64,000 nt of DNA from Dipteronia dyeriana (taxonomy: Eukaryota > Streptophyta > Magnoliopsida > Sapindales > Sapindaceae), in the NCBI GenBank assembly GCA_032871835.1, contig CM065302.1, positions 2,231,094 through 2,295,093 of the forward strand, read 5' to 3'. Each line of letters begins with the position of its first letter. The first letter of the stretch is position 1. Both the position numbers and the translations under genes were made by a program. Positions 42,811-54,855 of the stretch are shown here, piece after piece. Under the pieces are notes generated by a model. The model was not told where the DNA came from, did not search any database, and was given only the letters and a program-made list of their open reading frames with translations.

Positions 42811-44610
42811 ATGGACACCGGTAGAGACAGAAGTTCATCTTCTCACAACATTGACATTTCGCATGGTGCCATTGTTTCTTATCATGTTGATGTCAGCACC
42901 ACAGAGAAAGAACCAACAACAAGGACCACGCTATCCACCAGACCCGACGCTGTTACATCCACTGGAGAAGCCACCGGTATCTCCCTAGAAGCGTTCAAGC
43001 AAATCCAGAAGTCCTTATAAAAAGTCATCGAAGATGCCGCTAGGTAGAGAATTGGCATACCAGCCACAGCTAACCTGAGTTCACCGTATCAACTTTCCAT
43101 GCCAATGGTGGCCCAAGATCCCAAGATACGCTTTGAGATAGTAGGGGCCACTTCAAGGGCGCCCTAAAAATCTGGAAGAGATAAGGCGGAGCATTGTGAA
43201 AAAGGGGCGTTCGTACAGAAGAGGTGGCCGAAAAGATCGAAAAGCGAGGGAACACTGAGAGTCTAGTTCGCGGGAAGAAGTTGAGAGGTACAATGGAGCA
43301 AAAACCTACCACGAACAAGCAAACAGATATGATGGTCAGTGGAAAAGGTCCCGCTCACATTCAAGTGATGATGAAATAGCCTCTAGAAGGCGTATGAAGC
43401 CAACCCCTGCAGTCATGCGTGACCCTTTCATTGCCCAAATAAGAGGGCGAGCCCCTAAGGACGCATATGGGCTCACTATCCATCAGAGGTTTGACGAGCG
43501 TGGAGAGCTTGAGGGGGAGCGAGAGGTTCTTCTTAGGAGGATAAAAGCCCTCGAACGAAGAGAGAACCTGGGAAACCCACTAATAGGGAACTCTGGGAGT
43601 CCGTTTGCCGATTCTGTGAGGCATGCCCATTTTTTAGAGAAATTCAGAATGTCACACGTGGGGCAATTTAAAACCAATACTGACACGTAGGAGCATGTAA
43701 GGAGGTACCAAAGTACAATGGCGCAGTATGATTATGATGACGCTCTCATGTGCCGGATGTTCCCGCAAATATTGGGAGATCAGGGGTCGTCCAGATGTTT
43801 AGAGGGATGTCCACAAGCTCCATTAGGAATTTTGAAGAGTTAGTACAAGTATTTACCAGGCAGTTTATGGGAAAAATCCAGTGAAAGAAATCCGTATCAG
43901 CCTTGTCGACCCTAAAGCAAGAAAGATGTGAGAAATTGAAAGACTACCTGGCTAGATTCTTGTAAGAGGTGTCAGAAATGTAAGATCCCAATGATGATGT
44001 AGTAGTGTCGACATTCGTCAACAATTTACAGCACAGTCATCTAACCCTAAGCCTGAGGCAAAGGGGGCAGACCACGTACTTAAGCACGGTAGACCATGTC
44101 GGAGCGTACGCCATGACAGAGGAAGAACATCTAGCCGATGGTGAAGAATTTATACACAAGGGTCAGCCCGAAAGTTTCCAAAAGAACAATGATGGTAACC
44201 CAAAGAATAACGATAAAGAGGAGTAGAAAGGCAGTAGAGGAAAAGTTAAGAACGGACGAAAGGATGGCGACAAAGTTGGTAGGCAATTCAAACAGAAATA
44301 CACTAATTACACTCTATTGGCCAAAGAGCAAGAAGAAATCTTGAATGTGATAGAAGATAATAATATGATGAGAAACCCCCGAAGCAGTTGAGTTTTGCCA
44401 GAAAAGACACCACCAAATACTGTAGGTTTCACCAGGAGAACGGTTATGAAACCTCCAAGTGTTATCAATTGAGGAACTATATCGAAAAGCTAATCAGAGA
44501 AGGACACCTCAAAAACATGATCCTTAGGAGTGGGGATGACCGGTGTAAGAATGTCATCGATGAGGAGCGAGATAGAAGTCATAGAAGGCCCAAGAACGAT
44601 TCAGATAATT
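42811..44610 (+). pseudogene. Gypsy B gag
   Basis: Start MDTGRDRSSSSHNIDISH at 42811, stop at 43018. Pieces in shifting frames follow: MRDPFIAQIRGRAPKDAYGL, EKFRMSHVGQFKTNTDT and DALMCRMFPQILGD (capsid region to about 43860), then FVNNLQHSHLTLSLRQRG (44010-44070) and a zinc-knuckle-like YCRFHQENGYETSKCYQL (44419-44472) typical of Tat gag. At least six frame breaks are evident. Confidence 0.8.
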
Positions 44611-44799
44611 AAGCAATCATTACCATCTTTGGTAGGCTGTACACCGGGAGTAGTAGTTGGGAGAGGATGTCTAAAGTTAGAGAAGATATAGATTGACAGA
44701 GAAACCTGAAGGTGAATCTGCTATGGCCCGACCAAAAGAAATCTAAATAAGGCTGGGACCCAATAATTTTCACCAAAGCAGAAGCACATGCGTCGGATG

Positions 44800-45180
44800 T
44801 AAGGCCGAACGACGCGATTGTGGTATCGGTTCGTTTAGGGCATAGAGAAGTAAGAAGGGTACTGGTCAACAATGGAAGCTCAGCAGATATTCTAAGTGTG
44901 GAAGTGTTTGACCAACTCGGGTTGCAAAGAAAAGACCTCTAACCACTTAAAGTCCCACTTAGAGGCTTTGGAGGAGATGAAGTAAGATTGTTAGGAAATG
45001 TGAAGTTGCCGGTGAAGATCGGAAGCTTTCCCTGTACCAAGATAGTATTACTGGATTTTATGGTTGTGAATGTAGAGAATTGCCCATACAATGCCTTACT
45101 AGGCCGGCCTGTCCTAAACAAGAAGAAGGTCGTGACCACCACATATGCGCTAACAGTAAAGTTTTCTACAAAAGCATGAG
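44800..45180 (+). pseudogene. Gypsy B aspartic protease
   Basis: The retropepsin-like fold is recognisable: VRRVLVNNGSSADILS (44847-44894), then PLRGFGGDEVRLLGNVKLPV and YNALLGRPVLNKKKV. The catalytic Asp expected before NGSSA in this lineage is Asn (VNNGSS), and a TAG interrupts at 44941-44943. It should be enzymatically dead. Confidence 0.75.
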
Positions 45181-45380
45181 TGGGTGAGAAAGGCAAATCT
45201 GGTTATGTACAGGGAGAAACAGAATCGGGGGTAATGCAAGTGTACACCCTTGGGAAGTAAGAAGACCAGAAGATGGATGATGTAGAGGTTGGAGCAGAAA
45301 CTCTGGCCCGGTTCAACCTGGACCCTAGGGAGACACCTCTGAAAAATGGGAAAAGCCAGGAAGATGAACCGACCATAGAG

Positions 45381-45388
45381 GTTGCAGT
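45381..45388. repeat. left 8-bp target duplication of the hAT element
   Basis: GTTGCAGT, repeated exactly at 45996-46003. Confidence 0.9.
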
Positions 45389-45995
45389 TAGGGATGCACA
45401 TTAATCCCTGGGGGCCCAAATCCCCGCATCCCCATCCCTATTTGGGGATTTTCTTTTGGGGAAAAATGGGGAAATAGGGGGGGGGGGGATGGGGATGGGG
45501 ATGGGGATGATTTTCATCCCCAAATTAAAATGGGGAGGGGTCCCCCATTTCCCCATTTCCCCATTTCCCCCACAATAAAATTGAAATAGGGATGGGGATG
45601 GAGATCCCCATTTTCCCATTTCCCCTAAAAGTATATAAATATAATTATAATATATATTTGAATTATTTGAAACATTTTATGTTGAATTTGTAATGTATTG
45701 TTATTTTTTATTTGTAATGAAATGTTTATTTATTTTTAATTTAATTTATAATTTTCAGTTAAATAGGGAAATGGGAAGATGAGGGACCGATGATACGAGA
45801 AAACAGGAAAAAACAGGGAAAATGGGGAACTAGGGATGGGGATGGGGGGACCTCCCCCCAAACATCCCCATCCCTATTCTCATTTTCCCCAAATGGGCAA
45901 ATGGGGAAATGAGGGGGATAAGGGAAGGGCCTAGGAAGTGGGGATGGGGATGGGGGGACCTATATCAATCCCCATTCCCCAAACGTGCATCCATA
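45389..45995. mobile_element. 607-bp non-autonomous hAT element, G-tract-rich
   Basis: It starts TAGGGATGCAC and ends GTGCATCCATA, with inverted ends agreeing at 10 of 11 positions, and is flanked by a perfect 8-bp duplication, the hAT hallmark. Both subterminal parts are strings of GGGGATGGGGATGGGGA or the complement, with multiple runs of four or more G. The centre is AT-rich. No transposase is encoded. It lies between the protease and RT of Gypsy B. Confidence 0.9.
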
Positions 45996-46003
45996 GTTGC
46001 AGT
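45996..46003. repeat. right 8-bp target duplication of the hAT element
   Basis: GTTGCAGT. Confidence 0.9.
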
Positions 46004-46691
46004 TGATGACCACAGTCCTGAAAAGACTGTAAGGCTCAGGGCTCGACTGACAAAGCAAGTGCGGGATGAGATAGTCAGACTACTGAAGGAATATAAGGAC
46101 GTGTTTGTATGGAAACACGTGGATATGCCAGGATTCGATTCAAAGATAATTTTGCACTATTTAGCAGTTGACCCTAATCGTAAGCTAGTCGTACAGAAAA
46201 GAAGACGGTTTAACTCGGAGAGAAGTAAGGCGATCAAAGAGGAGGTAGAGAAACTGTTGGCAACATGATCTATATGGGAAGTAAAGTACCATGAATGGGT
46301 GGCCAACATGGTGCTAGTAAAAAAGAAAAATGATCAGTGGAGGATGTGTATGGATTTCATCGACCTCAACAAAGCATGCCCGATGGACGGTTTCCCTCTT
46401 CCTCGGATTGACCAGTTAGTAAATGCAACAACCAGTCATGAGTTACTGAGTTTTATGGACGCGTATTCGGGATATAACCAGATTTGGATGTTCGAACCTA
46501 ACGAAGACAAAACATCCTTTACCATCAAACAAGGGCTATACTGCTACAAACTCATGCCTTTTGGCTTGAAAAATGTCGGGATAACTTACCAGAGACTCGT
46601 AAATAAGATGTTTTCTCAACAGACCGGTAGAAACATGGAAGTATATGTAAATGATATGCTAACAAAAAGCATAACGGCAGAGGAATATCCC
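46004..46691 (+). pseudogene. Gypsy B reverse transcriptase, N-terminal part
   Basis: KQVRDEIVRLLKEYKDVFVW, KRRRFNSERSKAIKEEVEKL, then a TGA (46267), VANMVLVKKKNDQWRMCMDF, DLNKACPMDGFPLPRIDQLV, SFMDAYSGYNQIWM, KLMPFGLKNVGITYQRLVN and EVYVNDMLTKS. The YVDD box is YVND, so the second catalytic Asp is lost. The frame ends where the Copia-2 LTR starts and resumes at 56455. Confidence 0.9.
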
Positions 46692-48301
46692 TAAAAAGTC
46701 CTCATTTGTTGATTGGCTTATTTCGTGAACAACAATATTGTTGGGGTTCATGTAAGGGTAGCTTAGGCTCTCAAGACCTCAGGAGGAGACGCACCAAAGG
46801 GAAAATTCTTGTGCTTACTTACTTTGAAGAGATAGTTGCACACACTCACATATTCATGCATAACTCTTGATCTTATATGTTGAGTGTTTTCTTGTGTGCA
46901 TTTTAGTTTAAATGACTCTTGTAGACCTATTTGCATCTTGCTATAAAAGTTGTATGTCATGCTAGGCATTAAAATAGGATGCAATTTCATAACTCTTGAA
47001 CTTATTGTTTTTTGTGGATTTGACATTTGAAAAAATAGGCCTTGCGCAGGTGGTGAGCTACTCGACCAGCGCACCCCACCAGCGTAACATTCACAGTGGA
47101 CTGTCGCTAGTGTTACGCCATTGGGTTGCGTTACTGCACCACTGCAAAGATGCAGAAAGTGGGCGTGCGTTGGTGGTGCGCTACTCGACTAGCGCAGTCC
47201 CACTAGCACAAACATTTTAATGGTTTTACGCTTGTGTTGTGCCACTAACGTGCGCCACTCGACCAGCTCCTATTGAAATTTTTAGGCAGTGCGCTGGTGG
47301 TGCGCTACTCGACCAGCGCACCTCTCCAGCTCATAATGAAGAAGCTGAAACATTTTTTCAAAACAACATCACTTTGTTTAGATCTTATATATATATATAT
47401 CTCATTGTCTTAAGGTCGTGTAAGAGTTCAAAATATCATATATTTTCCTTAGAATACATTTTAAAGGAAAAACACTTCCAAGAACTCATTTTTAATCACT
47501 CAAAGCATCCCCATAAGCATCAAAACTTCATCTTGCATCATCTAAGTTCATCTAGAGTACATCTATGGATAGAGTTGCTTCATCACATCTTGTTTGGTAA
47601 GCTCTTCACTATCTTCTTACAAGTTAAATGTTTTTTCTTGCTAAACCATCTCTTTAATTAACTGTATTCTCTTAGGATATTTCTAGATACAAATTAGAGA
47701 TTATTGTGATAATATGATTGAGTGTTGTATTGTGATAGCTTCATAGGATTGATTGATCTATGTTTAGCTAAGCTATTTGAATATGTCATTTAGCACTTGA
47801 TATCTAGGATTGCATTAATTGTCATTTCATTATCCTAGATAAGCATATAGGGTTTCCTAGCCTTGTTTGTTCATTGAATATCATCTTATATTCACTTAGG
47901 ACACTTTATCTCTTCAATTAGAAGTAAGACTTGTGTTGCTTCTGGGAGTAGGTAGCTTAAAGCACAAGCAAGATGAACTAGGTTCACTTATACCGGGATT
48001 AGGTAGTGGTGGTGGATTAAACCGGGATTATGCTATAATTCCTTGCCATTAGTGGATTCGAGGTTCTAGTGTGGCACACTCATCAGCCCTTGGTTTTTCC
48101 CATTTAGAGGGTTTCCACGTATATCTCAAGTGTTTTTATTATTTCTGCACTTGTTACACTTGTGATATTATTGTGACTAATTAGGGGTATTTTCATCAAT
48201 TTGACTCTTAACAAAAATTGGGTAAAAAATTAATTAAAATCTATTCACCCCCCCCCCCCCCCCTCTCTAGATTAATATTACACACCATAATATTTGTTTC
48301 A
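46692..48301 (+). repeat. 5' LTR of Copia-2
   Basis: Starts TAAAAAGTCCTCATTTG (the other copy has TG) and ends ATTTGTTTCA. Length 1610 bp; a 17-C run near 48248 against 7 C in the other copy explains most of the length difference. CpG-rich dyads lie at 47038-47330. Line-by-line comparison shows scattered differences, more than in Copia-1. Confidence 0.9.
47038..47335 (+). repeat. iterated CpG-rich dyads in the Copia-2 LTR
   Basis: Three related blocks carry GTGCGCTGGT, then GGTGCGCTACTCG, then ACCAGCGCAC, i.e. a 10-bp perfect inverted repeat in the best copy (about 47290-47322). They recur in the 3' LTR at 55205-55495, partly decayed by C/T changes. They precede the TATATATATATAT tract (47386) near the likely promoter. 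Confidence 0.65.
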
Positions 48302-48303
48302 AT

Positions 48304-48317
48304 TGGTATTAGAGCAG
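48304..48317 (+). promoter_or_regulatory. primer-binding site of Copia-2
   Basis: TGGTATTAGAGCAG, close to the initiator-Met tRNA complement, lies two bases after the LTR. Confidence 0.85.
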
Positions 48318-48427
48318 GTTCTTAAACATACATATGTGATCCTTTCTCATTTTGGTATGTGTTGCATTTTGTGTGTTTGTGTTGACCATTCATACACTTG
48401 CATTCATATCATTCATTCATAAACACA

Positions 48428-49770
48428 ATGAGTGGAAATGGTGGCAATGAGGGAGCTTCCAACACTAGACCTCCACTCCTCACCGGATTGAATTATGCCT
48501 CTTGGAAAGGCAAGACGGAGTCATACATATGCCAAATTCATGACAGGGCATGGATGGCAGTTGAAGATGGCTACACTCCACCCATGATGACTCCTGCATA
48601 TAGAGGAGATGATGTACTCAAACCAAAGGCTCAGTGGAATGCACAAGAGTTTGAGGCTTCAAAGTGGAATATGAAGGCAATGCATGCCATCCTTTGTGCA
48701 ATGGATGATAACCAATACAAGTTGGTTCAAAATACTAGGATAGCTAAGGAAGCATGGGACATCCTAGAAGTTGCACATGAAGGAACCAATGTGGTTAAGG
48801 AATCTAAGCTTCAAGTTCTCCAAATGCAATTTGAATTGCTCAAGATGGATGAGAATGAGTGTTTCAACAACTTTGAAGTGAGGTTGATGGACATTGTGAA
48901 CCAAAGTCATCAACTTGGTGATCCTTATTCGGATAGGAAAATCAAGCAGAAGATTATAAGATCTCTACCCGATAGATTTAAGTCTAAGGTGACGGCTTTG
49001 GAAGAGAATAGTGGGTACAAGGACATGAAGCCTAGTGAAGTGATTGGGAGGCTTCTAGCTTATGAATCTAGGAAATGTCCTAAACCCACACCATCAAAGA
49101 AGCAAAAAGATATTGCTTTAAAAGCCTCCAAAGTTGAGAATGAGGAAGGTGATGACTCGGATGAAGAGATGACCTTGCTAATGAGGAAGTTCAAGAAATT
49201 CTACAAATCCGAGAAGAAAGGCTTTGGATCCAAGGGTCAAGACTTGAAGAAAAAAGCTCCCTTCAAAAAGTTTGAGCCTAGGTAAGAAAAGACCGAGATA
49301 AAAAAAGTCCAATGCTATGAATGTGGTGTAATAGGTCACTTTGCCCCGGAATGTGCAAATCACAAGAATAAGAAAAAGGGAAAAGTGATGGCTGGCATAT
49401 GGAGTTAAAGTGATAACTCTAATGAAGGAGATGAGTCTTCGGATGATGAAGAACTCATGGTTAACTTCATAGCATTTACATCCTCTCTCAGGAGCAAAGA
49501 TGTTAGTGAAGAAGAGAATGATAGTCAAGAGGAAGACTACTCAAGTGATGATGGATCTTCATTACAATCCACAAATGGAAGTGTGGATAGGATGGATCTC
49601 AAGGACTACATGGCTAAGTTTGAGAGCTCAAGATTAAAGAGCAAGAATGAGATCAAGAGATTAAAAGAAGAAAACCTAGACCTCTCAACTCAAGTTGATC
49701 AATTAAATGAAGAGTTAGAAAGATCTAAGAGGAGTGAAGAAGGGTTGAAGAATAGCTTGAAGATGCTAGA
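48428..49770 (+). pseudogene. Copia-2 gag
   Basis: MSGNGGNEGASNTRPPLLTG opens the capsid region (DUF4219/UBN2-type; TGLNYASWKGKTESYI). The zinc knuckle CYECGVIGHFAPEC follows TAA 49283. An acidic stretch (EEENDSQEEDYSSDDGSS) and a coiled coil (KNEIKRLKEENLDLSTQVDQ) come next. Stops at 49283 and about 49406 are in frame, and a frameshift occurs near 49770, after which the sequence continues as LAKINSCTKKLDHMLDVGK. Confidence 0.9.
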
Positions 49771-49773
49771 GAG

Positions 49774-50889
49774 TTGTTGGCCAAGATAAACTCTTGCACC
49801 AAGAAACTTGACCACATGCTAGATGTTGGAAAGAGGCCAAGTGACAAGAAGAGGCTTGGGTTTGAAGATGACAAGATGTCCTCCACTCCAAGCAAGACCA
49901 TTTTTGTAAGAAGCATGAACTTCAATGGATCCTCTCCTCATCAAACTCCGACGAAGAAGCTTGATCTAGGAGAGTGTTCAAATAGTGCTCAAGTGAAGGT
50001 GGCTTCAAGAAGCCCACATCAAGCTCATCCTACAAGGGCTCCTCAAGTTAACTTCCCTCAACCAAAAGCTCACAAAGGGAAGACACCTATCATGCAAGCT
50101 CAACCAATGAAGCAATCAAGTCTTGCTCAACAACAAAGAAGCAAAGCTCCTCAACAACAAGCAAGATAACCACAAAGACATGGGAAGGCTTCAATGCATC
50201 CTCAAGGATATGGTATAATTCCTAACTTTTTACCTACATGTCATTTTTGTGGTATTGATGGTCACATTAGACCAAATTTCTTTAGGTATATCAAATTATG
50301 TAGGATTGAAAGCATGATAGAAAAGAAAAAGGCTAGAGCCATGAAACATGATCCTAGGACATCTAAAGCCATGATGCATGATCCTAGGACACCTAGAGCC
50401 ATGATGCTTGTCACTAGGAAAAGTGGAACACCTTTGCATGATCCTAGGACATTTAGAGCCAATGTACCATTGACCACTAGGAAGGAAAATACTGCACCTA
50501 GGTGGATTAGAAAGGATGAACACCTTTGCCATGTTGCACAAATTTCTTTGAAAGCTTATTCTTGTGATTTTTGGTATTTGGATAGTGGGTGCTCTAGGCA
50601 CATAACTGGAAATAAGAGTTTCTTTGAGACTCTTGTGATGGAGGACGGAGGAAATGTCACCTTTGGTGATGGATCCACAAAGAAGGTCAAAGGAAAGGAA
50701 ACCATTTCTATTCCCGGATTACCTTCCTTGTCCAATGCTTTGTATGTTGATGGTCTAAAAGCCAATTTGATAAGCATTTCACATCTTAGTGATGATGGAC
50801 TCTCCGTCTTGTTTAGGAAAAATGATTGTTCTATCCTATTGCCTAGTGGACAAACCTTGTTAAAAGGTATGAGGTATAGTGATAATTGA
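49774..50889 (+). pseudogene. Copia-2 gag C-terminus and protease
   Basis: A Ser/Pro/Gln-rich spacer (to about 50170), a second Cys/His motif (CHFCGIDGHIRPNF), a tandem repeat (AM.HDPRT units, 50330-50470) and the protease with FWYLDSGCSRHITGNKSFFE and VDGLKANLISISHLSDDG. Stops at 50167 and 50887 are in the otherwise open frame. Confidence 0.85.
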
Positions 50890-50910
50890 TATTGTCTTGA
50901 GGCTAGAAGT

Positions 50911-52137
50911 GTGTCTTGTAATGTGTCCAAGGATGAACAAATAGAGTTGTGGCATGAAAGACTTGGTCACATGAACTTTAGGGATTTAAGAACCTTAGAT
51001 AAGTTCAATGTTGTGCGAGGCCTTCCCAAGCTTGGGAAAAAGGTTAATGGTGTTTGTGGACCTTGCCAACAAGGGAAGCAAACCAGAAGTATGCATAAAA
51101 AAGGCAAGTATATAACCACCAAAGAACCTCTAAAGCTTCTCCACATGGATCTTATGGGTCCTACGCAAACCAAGAGTTTAGGTGGAAAGAGATACATTTT
51201 TGTGTGTGCAGATGACTTCTCTAGGTACACATGGACTTATTTCCTTAGAGAAAAATCTGAAACTTTTGACATGTTTAAAATGCTTTGCTCTAAAATTCAA
51301 AATGAAATGAACTCCAAGATTAAAAGCATTAAGAGAATTAGGAGTAACCATGGGAAGGAATTTGAGAATGCCCACTTTGAAAACTCTTTCAATAGTTTAG
51401 GCATTTCACATGAGTTTTCGGCTCCTAGGACACCTCAACAAAATGGAGTTGTTGAGAGGAAAAATAGGGTTCTTCAAGAAATGACCCGTGTGATGTTGCT
51501 TAGCAACAATGTCTCTAGAAATCTTTGGTCCGAGGCTGTCAATACGGCTTGCTACATAGGAAATAGAGTCTTCCTTAGACCTCACACTAGTCAAACCTTT
51601 TATGAGTTATGGAAAGGTAGGAAGCCAAATGTTGGCTACTTCCACACTTTTGGAAGCAAATGCTACATTTTGAATGACCGTGATCGACTTGGCAAATTTG
51701 ATGCTAAGAGTGATGAGGGTATCTTCATTGGCTATGCCTTGAATAGTAGAGCCTATAGAGTTTTCATTCTAAGGACTATGACCATAATGGAATCATCTAA
51801 TGTTGTCATTGATGATACTAGACTCAAATCTAATGACCATGAGGAGAAGGTAGATTTAGTTGATGACTCACCTTTGGAGAAGGTTGTTGATGTCTCTAAT
51901 GTTGAAAAGACTAACCTTGATGATGACATGACACAACCTATTGATAGGTTTCCTCCCTTGAACTCAAAAGAACCTGCTCCATGGGTTAGGAAACTCCATG
52001 ACAAAGAGGACATCATTGGAGAGGCTAGTGAGGGTGTTAGGACTAGGCATCAAATGGCTAATCTAATTAGCTACACATGTTACACCTCTCAAATAGAACC
52101 CAATAAAATTGATGAAGCTTTAAAAGATGAATTTTAG
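50911..52137 (+). pseudogene. Copia-2 integrase
   Basis: GAG-pre-integrase region LWHERLGHMNFRDLRTL with CGPCQQGKQ; core with LLHMDLMGPT (first Asp), IRSNHGKEFEN (second Asp changed to Asn) and QQNGVVERKNR (catalytic Glu intact); C-terminal GKFDAKSDEGIFIGYAL. A full-length integrase frame of 408 codons remains, but the D-to-N change would abolish catalysis. TAG at 52135 stands at a position where related proteins have Trp. Confidence 0.9.
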
Positions 52138-53616
52138 GTTCTTGCCATGTAAGAAGATCTTAATCAATTTGAAAGGAATGAGGTTTGGACTCTAGTTCAT
52201 AGGCCTAAGAACACCAATGTGATAGGCACCAAGTGGGTATATAGGAACAAATCCGATAAGGATAGCAACATTGTGCGAAACAAGGCTAGACTTGTAGTAC
52301 AAGGATACTCTCAATTTGAGGGTATTGACTTTGAGGAGACATTTGCTCCCGTTGCTAGAATTGAGTCCATTAGGCTTCTTTTATCCATTTCTTGTTTGCA
52401 TAAGTTCAAATTATATCAAATGGATGTTAAGATTGCCTTCCTCAATGGTTTCTTACAAGAAGAAGTATTTGTTGAGCAACCCAAAGGGTTTGTAGATCCT
52501 CACCACCCTAATCATGTCTATCATCTCAAGAAAGCTTTATATGGGTTGAAACAAGCACCAAAGGCTTGGTATGAGTGTCTCACCCAATATCTCTTAGACA
52601 ATGGTTACACTAGGGGTAGTGTTGACAAGACTCTATTCATCAAGAAAAACAAAGATGAGCTATTTATAGCTCAAATCTATGTTGATGATATAGTCTTTGG
52701 CTCCACCAATGACACCAAAGTCTAACAATTTGTTGATGTCATGTCTCATGAATTTGAGATGAGTTTTGTTGGTGAGCTAAGTTACTTTATAGGTTTACAA
52801 ATTAAGCAAATGGATGATGGGATTTTCATATCTCAAGCTAAATATGCCAAAAACCTAGTGAAGAAATTTGGCCTTGAAAGTGCCAAACATTGTGATACAC
52901 CCATGAGTACCACTTTGAAGCTACGCAAGGATGCTAGTGGTAAAAGTGTGGACCAAACTTTATATCGTGGCATTATTGGTAGCTTGCTCTATTTGACCGT
53001 AAGTAGGCCCGATATCTCTTTTAGTGTGGGTGTATGTGCTAGGTACCAAGCTGATCCTAAGGAGTCTCATCTCTCTTCTGTTAAGAGAATCATTCGATAT
53101 GCGAATAGGACATCTAACTATGGGACTCTTTTGACACTAATGCTAGTCTTGTAGGCTTTAGTGATGCAGATTGGGCAGGAAATTATGATGATAGGAAAAG
53201 TACATCGGGCCGTTGCTTTTTCCTTGGGAACAACCTTGTCTCTTGGTTTTGCAAGAAGCAAAATTCGATTTCCTTATCCACGGCTGATGCCGAATACATT
53301 GTTGCTGGGAGTGGATGCACACAACTCCTTTAGATGAAGCAAATGCTAGTCGACTATGGATTCAATCAAGGTACTCTTACTCTCTTTTGTGATAACATGA
53401 GTGCAATTAATATTTCAAAGAATCCAGTTCAGCATTCTAGGACTAAGCATATTGACATCCGTCATCATTTCACTAGAGAACTAGTTTAGAGCAAATGCAT
53501 TGTACTTGAGCATGTAGGTACAAATGATCAACTTGCGGATCTATTTAATAAACCCTTAGATGCTACTAGATTCAAGACTCTTATTAGATCTATTGAGATT
53601 TGTTTAATGGAGTGAT
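52138..53616 (+). pseudogene. Copia-2 reverse transcriptase and RNase H
   Basis: [50 protein letters not shown] and the intact [13 protein letters not shown]. Stop TAA at 52723. RNase H: SFVGELSYFIGLQIKQMDDG and RPDISFSVGVCARYQ, frameshift near 53130, then GFSDADWAGNYDDRKSTSG, ISLSTADAEYIVAGSGC (minor differences), FCDNMSAINISKNPVQHS and DQLADLFNKPL, ending near 53616. Confidence 0.9.
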
Positions 53617-54855
53617 GTGTTGTGGTTTTTGACCCCATATGGGGAACTCAAGCAAAGAGAGCTATTGTATACTTGTTGCATGCAATTTTTCTTAAATATG
53701 TTTATGCATCTTTATTGATTGCTTGAGTAGCTTGATTGCACTTATAGTATATTGTATTTTTTTAAAATAAGTGTGAACATTGCTTTGATTACAATCCATG
53801 TCATATTTATGTTCAAACATGCATTTTTGGACTAGGAGATATACATTGGAAGTACATGTTTGAATGACCTATAATTATCTCCAGACATGATGATTCTTAA
53901 ATTACATGCTAATGAAAAAATGATAAAGCATGATTTGTTGATTGCAATTGTTAAATGCAACACATTGTGTGAAACATACTAGTGAGACTAAAATGTTTAA
54001 TCAATGTCTCTCTTTCTTTATTAGTTGAACATGGCTATTATCATACGGGTATCCTCCCGGAAAAATCAAATAGGGTGTAAAGTTGCTCATGTCATGTTTA
54101 GTTTTTAAAGTTGGATATAGTGCCTTTAAAACTTGATATTTATAAGAACTCTATATCCTTGCTTCTCTCATGACAAATGGTGAAATTGGTTTGAATTATA
54201 TTGAAAACCTTTGTCATTTGCTTTGCCAAATACCATTGTTTTTGAACCTGAATGCAACATGTCTTGTATGCAAAGCACTTTTTGATTCACACATTGTCCT
54301 TCAATAAATCTCCTTGTGTCTCTTCTATCAATTGAGATTGCATAAATGTGGCTTATATAATTATGCAAAAATCTTGTATGCTCTTTTCTTTCTTTGCCTT
54401 GAGTGACCCGATTGGGGACTTCTCCTTTGCCTATATCATGACAAAAAGGGGGAATATCATTGACCTAGCATTGTGATGTTAGGGGAGTAGCATGTGCTGG
54501 CTTTGAGGGGAGCATTGCATGAGTGTACTTGTTTGAGGGGGAGATTACATGTAGGGGGAGTAACCCGTTGAGGGGGAACATTGCATGAGCATTTCACGAT
54601 GTCATACTCATATTATTGAATGCAATTGCTTTTGTTTTATATTCACTTGATCATCTCACATGCACTTGGTTGAAAAGTGTATTTGTGCATACTTTATGTG
54701 CAGGGTTGATAGTTCTACAAGAGATTGAAGATTTGAAGTTTTTTTTTATGTTTATCTCTTTGTAATGTAGAATATCTTCCCGGTGTTTTTCTGTTTTGTT
54801 TTGTGATGATAAATGTGAGTGGTGGTTTTGTCACGAAATAGCCAAATGAGGAGAT
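53617..54855 (+). other. Copia-2 3' non-coding region
   Basis: Contains GACCCCATATGGGGAACTCA, also found in Copia-3, and a G-rich series (GAGGGGGAGATT, TAGGGGGAGTAACC, TTGAGGGGGAACATT; 54530-54580). GAGGAGAT abuts the LTR as a weak polypurine tract. No envelope-like ORF. Confidence 0.7.

Noticed and set aside
44609..45419. Minus-strand ORFs across Gypsy B protease
   Set aside because: They are shadows of the recognisable protease and spacer on the plus strand.
53617..54855. Envelope-like gene as in some SIRE elements
   Set aside because: No long ORF, signal peptide or membrane segment is present between RNase H and the 3' LTR.
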